64,000 nt of DNA, taken from a bacterium BMS3Bbin03. Its GTDB lineage: Bacteria > Zhuqueibacterota > JdFR-76 > BMS3Abin05. The DNA lies in NCBI GenBank assembly GCA_002898015.1, contig BDTM01000021.1, positions 20,690 through 84,689 of the forward strand. The letters are read 5' to 3'. The translations under genes were made by a program, and so were the position numbers. Below are positions 59,885-64,000 of the stretch, one piece after another (within the stretch, counting starts at the first letter, position 1; every line of letters begins with the position of its first letter). The notes below the pieces were generated by a model. That model was not told the origin of the DNA. It saw only the letters and a list, made by a program, of their open reading frames with translations, and did no database searches.

Positions 59885-60732
59885 AGCTGCTCGGACTGCT
59901 GGGATTTCCGCTGAAACACAGTTTTTCACCCAATCTCATGAACACACTCGCAGGGAAGGCGAAGCTTCCGTTTGCTTATTTCCCATTTGAAATTAAAAAA
60001 AATGATTTGGCGAAATTCATGGATGCCGTGCGTTTGCTGCCGGTTTATGGATTCAATGTGACCATTCCCTACAAAGAAGCTGTGCTCCCTTTTCTGGATG
60101 AGCTTTCTCCGGAAGCCGGCGGCATCGGAGCCGTCAACACCGTTTTGAATGAAACCGGGCGGTTGAAAGGATTTAACACGGACAGCACGGGTTTTTTGAC
60201 TTCTGTGACGAAGTTATTCGGCACAGCGTCATTTCCTGAATCGGCGCTTGTCCTCGGCAGCGGCGGTGCCGCCCGGGCAGTGGTGTACGGTCTGCTGGCC
60301 GCCGGTGTACACCAGATTTTTGTTGTGAACCGCCATCCTGAGCGGGCGGAAACGCTCGTGAATCGCTTTTCCCGGATATTTCCGCGGGCAAAATTGAGTC
60401 CCGGCCCATTGGATCTGAATCACTTGCGTAAAATTCTCATGGAAACGGATTTCATCATTCAGACCACCTCTGTCGGAACCTGGCCGGACACTGCGGCAGC
60501 GGTGCCCTTTCCCTTTGAGACATTGAGAGCGGGTCAGAAAGTTCTGGATCTGGTGTACAATCCCCCTGAAACGGAATTCTTAAAACGCGCCCGTCGATCC
60601 GGCGCGGAGGGCATAAGCGGCTTTTCCATGCTGATTGGGCAGGCGGCGAAAGCGCTTGAAATCTGGGGATTTGCCGGACAGGAAGAAGGATTGTGGAAAA
60701 TTGCCCGTGAAATGCATGAAAAAAATAATTGA
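59881..60732 (+). CDS. aroE: Shikimate dehydrogenase
   Basis: This 283-residue, NADPH-dependent enzyme reduces 3-dehydroshikimate. Signatures: LGFPLKHSFSPNLMN (substrate Ser/His region), GFNVTIPYKEAVLPFLDELS (catalytic Lys), IGAVNTVLN, GFNTDSTGFLTSV, LVLGSGGAARAVVYGLLAAG (nucleotide loop), LDLVYNPPETEFLKRARR and GFSMLIGQAAKALEIW. Length is normal for AroE. ATGA overlap with aroA; 39-nt gap to aroC. Confidence 0.95.
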   Translation: MKLLGLLGFPLKHSFSPNLMNTLAGKAKLPFAYFPFEIKKNDLAKFMDAVRLLPVYGFNVTIPYKEAVLPFLDELSPEAGGIGAVNTVLNETGRLKGFNTDSTGFLTSVTKLFGTASFPESALVLGSGGAARAVVYGLLAAGVHQIFVVNRHPERAETLVNRFSRIFPRAKLSPGPLDLNHLRKILMETDFIIQTTSVGTWPDTAAAVPFPFETLRAGQKVLDLVYNPPETEFLKRARRSGAEGISGFSMLIGQAAKALEIWGFAGQEEGLWKIAREMHEKNN

Positions 60733-60771
60733 AAATTTTACTTATTTCGTCTATTTTGCAGGAGATAATTT

Positions 60772-61899
60772 ATGCTGCGTTTTTTAACCGCCGGAGACTC
60801 ACACGGGCCGGCACTGGTCGGAATTTTGGAAGGGCTCCCCGCTCATTTGCCCCTTGATTGGGACAAAATCAACACCGTGCTCAAACGGAGGCAGGGGGGC
60901 TACGGCCGGGGGAAGCGGATGCAAATGGAAACCGACCAATTGGAAATTCTCTCAGGTCTCTGGAAAGGCGAAACGACGGGAATGCCGCTGGCCTTAAAAA
61001 TTGTCAATCGCGGTGAGAAGAAACAGGAGACCGTCCGTCCGCGTACTGTCCCGCGGCCCGGGCACGCCGACCTGTCCGGCGCATGGAAATACGATTGGGC
61101 ACACGACTTAAACCCGATTATCGAGCGTTCCAGCGCACGCGAAACAGCCATGCGGGTGGCAATCGGGGCTATTTGTAAGCAATTTCTTGCGGCGTTTGGA
61201 ATTCAGGTTGTCGGATTTCTGCGGGCGCTCGGCGGGGTGGAAATCCCTCCAAAAACAACCGACCTCTCAAAGCTGGAAGCCCTCATTCAAAAATCGGATT
61301 TTTACTCAACCAACCCTGATTTTGAAGGACAATTGCGGGAATTGGTCGATCAAACCCGAAAAAAAGGCGACTCACTCGGCGGAATTGTCGAGGTAATCAC
61401 TTCCCCGCTGCCGCCCGGACTGGGAAGCGCGGCTCATTTTGACCGGAAATTAGATGCCCGGCTTGCCCTGCATTTAATGAGCATCCCGTCTGCAAAAGCC
61501 GTGGCCGTGGGTGACGGCATCGAAGGGGCAGGCTGGTCCGGAAGTCAATTTCACGATCCGATCCGCATTGAAAATGGAAAAATCGTCCGGAATGCCAATC
61601 ATGCCGGAGGCGTGGAAGGCGGCATGACAAACGGGCAGCCCCTGCGGGTACAGGTGTTTCTGAAACCCATTCCCACGCTTCTCAAACCGATGGCCACGAT
61701 CGATCTGACGGACGGTTCTTCACTAAAAGCGCCTTACATTCGATCGGACATTGTGATCGTTCCGGCGGGATCGGTGGTTGCCGAAGCCCTGGCGGCTTAC
61801 GTTCTGGCCGAGGCCTTTTTGGAAAAATTCGGCGGAGACACAATGGAAGATGTGCGTTTTGCCTTTAAAAGTTACAAAAAGCGGCTCAAATTTATTTGA
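60772..61899 (+). CDS. aroC: Chorismate synthase
   Basis: The protein has 375 residues; AGGAGA precedes the ATG. It converts EPSP to chorismate using reduced FMN. Signatures: LRFLTAGDSHGPALVGILEG, KRRQGGYGRGKRMQMETDQL, TVPRPGHADLSGAWKYDWAH, SSARETAMRVAIGAI, GVEGGMTNGQPLRVQVFLKP and the C-terminal RSDIVIVPAGSVVAEALAAY. It is followed not by the next aro gene but by a 348-bp gap holding the remains of an unrelated ATPase gene and its palindrome. Confidence 0.96.
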   Translation: MLRFLTAGDSHGPALVGILEGLPAHLPLDWDKINTVLKRRQGGYGRGKRMQMETDQLEILSGLWKGETTGMPLALKIVNRGEKKQETVRPRTVPRPGHADLSGAWKYDWAHDLNPIIERSSARETAMRVAIGAICKQFLAAFGIQVVGFLRALGGVEIPPKTTDLSKLEALIQKSDFYSTNPDFEGQLRELVDQTRKKGDSLGGIVEVITSPLPPGLGSAAHFDRKLDARLALHLMSIPSAKAVAVGDGIEGAGWSGSQFHDPIRIENGKIVRNANHAGGVEGGMTNGQPLRVQVFLKPIPTLLKPMATIDLTDGSSLKAPYIRSDIVIVPAGSVVAEALAAYVLAEAFLEKFGGDTMEDVRFAFKSYKKRLKFI

Positions 61900-61980
61900 T
61901 CCGGAATTATTCATCGATCAAATGCTTCATAAAGCAGTCAAAAATATTTTGGTCCAAAAATGTCTTGCATTTTGCTCAGG

Positions 61981-62004
61981 ACATTGAGTAAATTTACTCA
62001 ATGT
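61981..62004. promoter_or_regulatory. 24-bp perfect palindrome (candidate operator)
   Basis: ACATTGAGTAAA followed by TTTACTCAATGT is an exact palindrome ending 32 bp before the ATG of the ATPase remnant. A further half site, ATTGAGCAAA, follows directly at 62006-62015. It has the look of a repressor site carried in with that gene. Confidence 0.55.
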
Positions 62005-62036
62005 ATTGAGCAAATTGTAATAGATTGAGGGAATCG

Positions 62037-62210
62037 ATGTACAAACGGTTTATTTTCAAAGAAATTATGAAACGTCTCAAGGAGAAAAGACGCTTTATTC
62101 AGGTTCCGGCCGGGCCGCGTCAAACGGGGAAAACCACGTTAGCACGCCAATTGATGGATGAGATTGGAATGATCCATCATTACGCGTCGGCGGAGACGGA
62201 ATTCCTCTGA
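62037..62210 (+). pseudogene. N-terminal remnant of an AAA_14/DUF4143-type ATPase
   Basis: The frame has 57 residues: MYKRFIFKEIMKRLKEKRRF, then IQVPAGPRQTGKTTLARQLM with an intact Walker A (GPRQTGKT), ending DEIGMIHHYASAETEFL. Full-length members have about 380-400 residues with an AAA domain and a C-terminal DUF4143 domain, all missing here. Its own ribosome-binding site (GAGGGA) and upstream palindrome survive. It lies between aroC and aroKB, so it is the scar of a gene inserted in the operon and mostly deleted. Confidence 0.8.
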
Positions 62211-62247
62211 AAGCGTTTTTAACAACACCTCCGGAGATTTTGTTTAA

Positions 62248-63828
62248 GTGAAAACGCCCAGGAAAAAGATCCTTCTCAACGGCATGATGGGCTCGGGCAA
62301 GAGCACCGTGGGCAGGCTTCTGAAAGAGGTTCTCGGATGGCGGTTTGTGGACACCGACGCCGAAATTGAAAAGCGTGCGGGTAAGCCTATTTCCCGGATT
62401 TTTGCGGAAGAGGGAGAACCCGCCTTCCGAAAGCTGGAACTAAAAGAAGCACGCCGCCTCGCCGGCTGTTTTAATTGCGTGGTCGCCACCGGCGGAGGGA
62501 TGTTTACCCAGCCGGAGGCTCTGCAGGTGCTCGCAGAAAACAGTCTTGTGGTGCATCTGGCAGCCCGCCCGGAAACACTTGCCCGGCGATTGGCGGCTGC
62601 CGAAGACCGCCCCCTTTTGGAGAATGTCCAAAAACGTGAGCGGCTGGAAGAAATCTACAAAAAACGGCAGAAAATTTACGAATCCCTTCCGGTTCAGATC
62701 GACACGGAGAATCGCTCCCCCGAACAGGTGGTGCAGGCCATTTTGAGGCGCTTCTTTTCCGGTCAGGAGCCGGAGCTGATTTTTGACCGGCTGGGAGAGG
62801 TTTACTCAGGTTTGAACAGCTTCGAACACTTGCCGGTTCTCATTCGGAAAATGACCCCAGTCCGAAAAATTGCGGTATTAGCGGACGACGTGCTCTGGCC
62901 TCTGGTAAAAAAAGATTTTGAGCGCCTTTTTGAAGAAGAGTGGGAACGCCTGCCGCTGGTTATTCCGGCGGGCGAGGGTTACAAATCGCCGGAACAGGCA
63001 GAATCTCTCTGGACGCAGCTCAAAGATTTTGGCGCCGATCGCTACACGCCTTTCATTGCCATTGGCGGCGGTGTCGTGGGCGATTTGGGGGGATTTGTGG
63101 CCGCGACTTACATGCGGGGTATCCCGCTCATTCAAATCCCCACCACCCTTCTGGGACAGGTGGATTCCGGGCTGGGGGGAAAAACGGCCATTAATTATCA
63201 AGGGGTTAAGAATTTAATCGGCAGCTTTTACCACGCCGCATTGACCCTTTTGGACCCGCTGTTTTTGCTCACGCTTCCAAAGGCCGAAGTGCAAAGCGGC
63301 TTGTCCGAAATGTTAAAAGCGGGCATTTTGGCCGAACCGGAACTGGTGGATTTTATGGAAGCCAACGCTTCGGAGTTGCAGCAGGGACATTTGCCGGCGC
63401 TGGAATGGGCCGTTGGCCGGGCGGCACGGGTAAAGCTGCAAATTGTGGCTGAAGATCCCCGCGAACGTAAAGGCAAGCGCATTTTCCTGAATCTGGGACA
63501 CACCTTCGCCCACGCGATTGAATCCGTTTCGGCGTACGGCATTCGCCACGGAGAGGCGGTGGCAATTGGGTTGATTCTGGCCGCCAAATTGGGAGAGAGT
63601 TTAGGCAAGACCGAGCCGGGACTCTCCCAAAAATTGCAGGCTATTTTACTCCGACTGGGGCTTCCGACCGAGCCTCCGGCCGGGAAAACGGAAGAAATGC
63701 TTCAGGTCATGCAATCGGACAAGAAGAAAAAGGGAAAGAGAATTCAGTTTGTGATTCCCGTAAAAATCGGGGAACCCCGGGTGGTGGAGCTGGAGGATCT
63801 GGGGATTGTTCGGAAAATCCTGGAATAG
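62248..63828 (+). CDS. aroKB: Bifunctional shikimate kinase / 3-dehydroquinate synthase (AroK-AroB fusion)
   Basis: The protein has 526 residues with a GTG start. Residues ~1-168 are shikimate kinase: LNGMMGSGKSTVGRLLKEVL (P-loop), FVDTDAEIEKRAGKPISRIF (DxD), FRKLELKEARRL, VVATGGGMF and the lid AAAEDRPLL. Residues ~175-526 are 3-dehydroquinate synthase: PFIAIGGGVVGDLGGFVAAT, YMRGIPLIQIPTTLLGQVDS, GLGGKTAINYQGVKNLIGSF, SEMLKAGILAEPELVDF, FLNLGHTFAHAIESV and RHGEAVAIGLILAAKLG, with zinc-binding Glu/His residues present. One chain thus carries pathway steps 2 and 5. Confidence 0.95.
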   Translation: MKTPRKKILLNGMMGSGKSTVGRLLKEVLGWRFVDTDAEIEKRAGKPISRIFAEEGEPAFRKLELKEARRLAGCFNCVVATGGGMFTQPEALQVLAENSLVVHLAARPETLARRLAAAEDRPLLENVQKRERLEEIYKKRQKIYESLPVQIDTENRSPEQVVQAILRRFFSGQEPELIFDRLGEVYSGLNSFEHLPVLIRKMTPVRKIAVLADDVLWPLVKKDFERLFEEEWERLPLVIPAGEGYKSPEQAESLWTQLKDFGADRYTPFIAIGGGVVGDLGGFVAATYMRGIPLIQIPTTLLGQVDSGLGGKTAINYQGVKNLIGSFYHAALTLLDPLFLLTLPKAEVQSGLSEMLKAGILAEPELVDFMEANASELQQGHLPALEWAVGRAARVKLQIVAEDPRERKGKRIFLNLGHTFAHAIESVSAYGIRHGEAVAIGLILAAKLGESLGKTEPGLSQKLQAILLRLGLPTEPPAGKTEEMLQVMQSDKKKKGKRIQFVIPVKIGEPRVVELEDLGIVRKILE

Positions 63829-63835
63829 AATATTT

Positions 63836-63908
63836 CAAATGTCAAATACCAATTTCCAATAATCGAAGTAAAGCAGATCGGATTTAGCAATTTGAAAATT
63901 GACATTTG
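63836..63908. repeat. Imperfect inverted repeat between aroKB and aroQ
   Basis: CAAATGTCAA (63836-63845) is mirrored by TTGACATTTG (63899-63908), with partial homology continuing on both sides, then GAATTTTTTG. It could act as a weak transcription stop ahead of aroQ or be a small dispersed repeat. Confidence 0.5.
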
Positions 63909-63952
63909 GAATTTTTTGCTAATTTTGTGACAATTAAATTTTTAGGGAGAAA

Positions 63953-64000
63953 ATGATGTCCAGACACATTCTTGTTTTACACGGCCCCAATTTGAATCTT
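63953..64000 (+). CDS. aroQ: 3-dehydroquinate dehydratase type II, N-terminal fragment (cut by window edge)
   Basis: The 16 visible codons read MMSRHILVLHGPNLNL, the hallmark N-terminus of type II dehydroquinases (ILVLxGPNLNLLG). AGGGAGA precedes the ATG. It would complete step 3, so all seven shikimate-pathway steps are present in this operon. Confidence 0.9.
   Translation, partial: MMSRHILVLHGPNLNL

Overview
The window reads as a chromosomal segment of a Gram-negative, diderm bacterium of the FCB superphylum, most like Calditrichota or candidate KSB1 lineages (inference; no rRNA gene is present to prove it). The reasons are a DUF2851 protein, PorV/UPF0164-like outer-membrane proteins, BamA/Omp85-type barrels, many lipoproteins, TonB/ExbB/ExbD genes and an exported protein with an FlgD-like C-terminal domain behind a YPNPFSP motif.

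Positions 1-27009 are almost entirely on the minus strand. They hold a partial ogt-like gene, DUF2851, a glycosyltransferase, a VTT membrane protein, CcdA, a 1023-residue metalloprotease/propeller/barrel protein, SPOR and SpoIID envelope proteins, an ExbB-ExbD-ExbD-TonB operon plus a second TonB gene, a C-terminal processing protease, a GH57 glucanotransferase, surface proteins, a pdxJ-tnaA-HAD operon and a divergent polysaccharide deacetylase. Positions 27091-42012 are mixed: fxsA, a thioesterase, trmB, an ABC exporter, PilZ, an NSS transporter with its 38-residue partner, holA, an ECF sigma/anti-sigma/pseudo-HtrA cluster, a GAF protein and rdgB.

Positions 42067-44126 are an accessory patch. 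tRNA-Pro and tRNA-Arg genes are followed by three 3' tRNA-Arg remnants in which a perfect palindrome of the same length replaces the anticodon arm. A 361-bp MITE-like element with a 7-bp target duplication has inserted into one of them. A truncated toxin-antitoxin pair between direct repeats follows. Positions 44127-51736 (minus) encode an envelope cluster: a barrel-fused SppA, an LppM-like lipoprotein, two DUF4097-type proteins and an Omp85-type barrel.

Positions 51953-64000 (plus) carry yggS-yggT-divIVA-lipoprotein-PNP and then the aromatic amino acid operon: aroH, DAHP synthase, pheA, tyrA, aroA, aroE, aroC, a fused aroKB and the start of aroQ. This covers all seven shikimate steps plus the Phe and Tyr branches. 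The main find is upstream of it at 55239-55387: a 24-codon leader peptide with nine Phe/Tyr codons, followed by mutually exclusive antiterminator and terminator hairpins. This is a complete transcription attenuator of the E. coli pheL type, here set to sense Phe and Tyr together and to control the whole common pathway.
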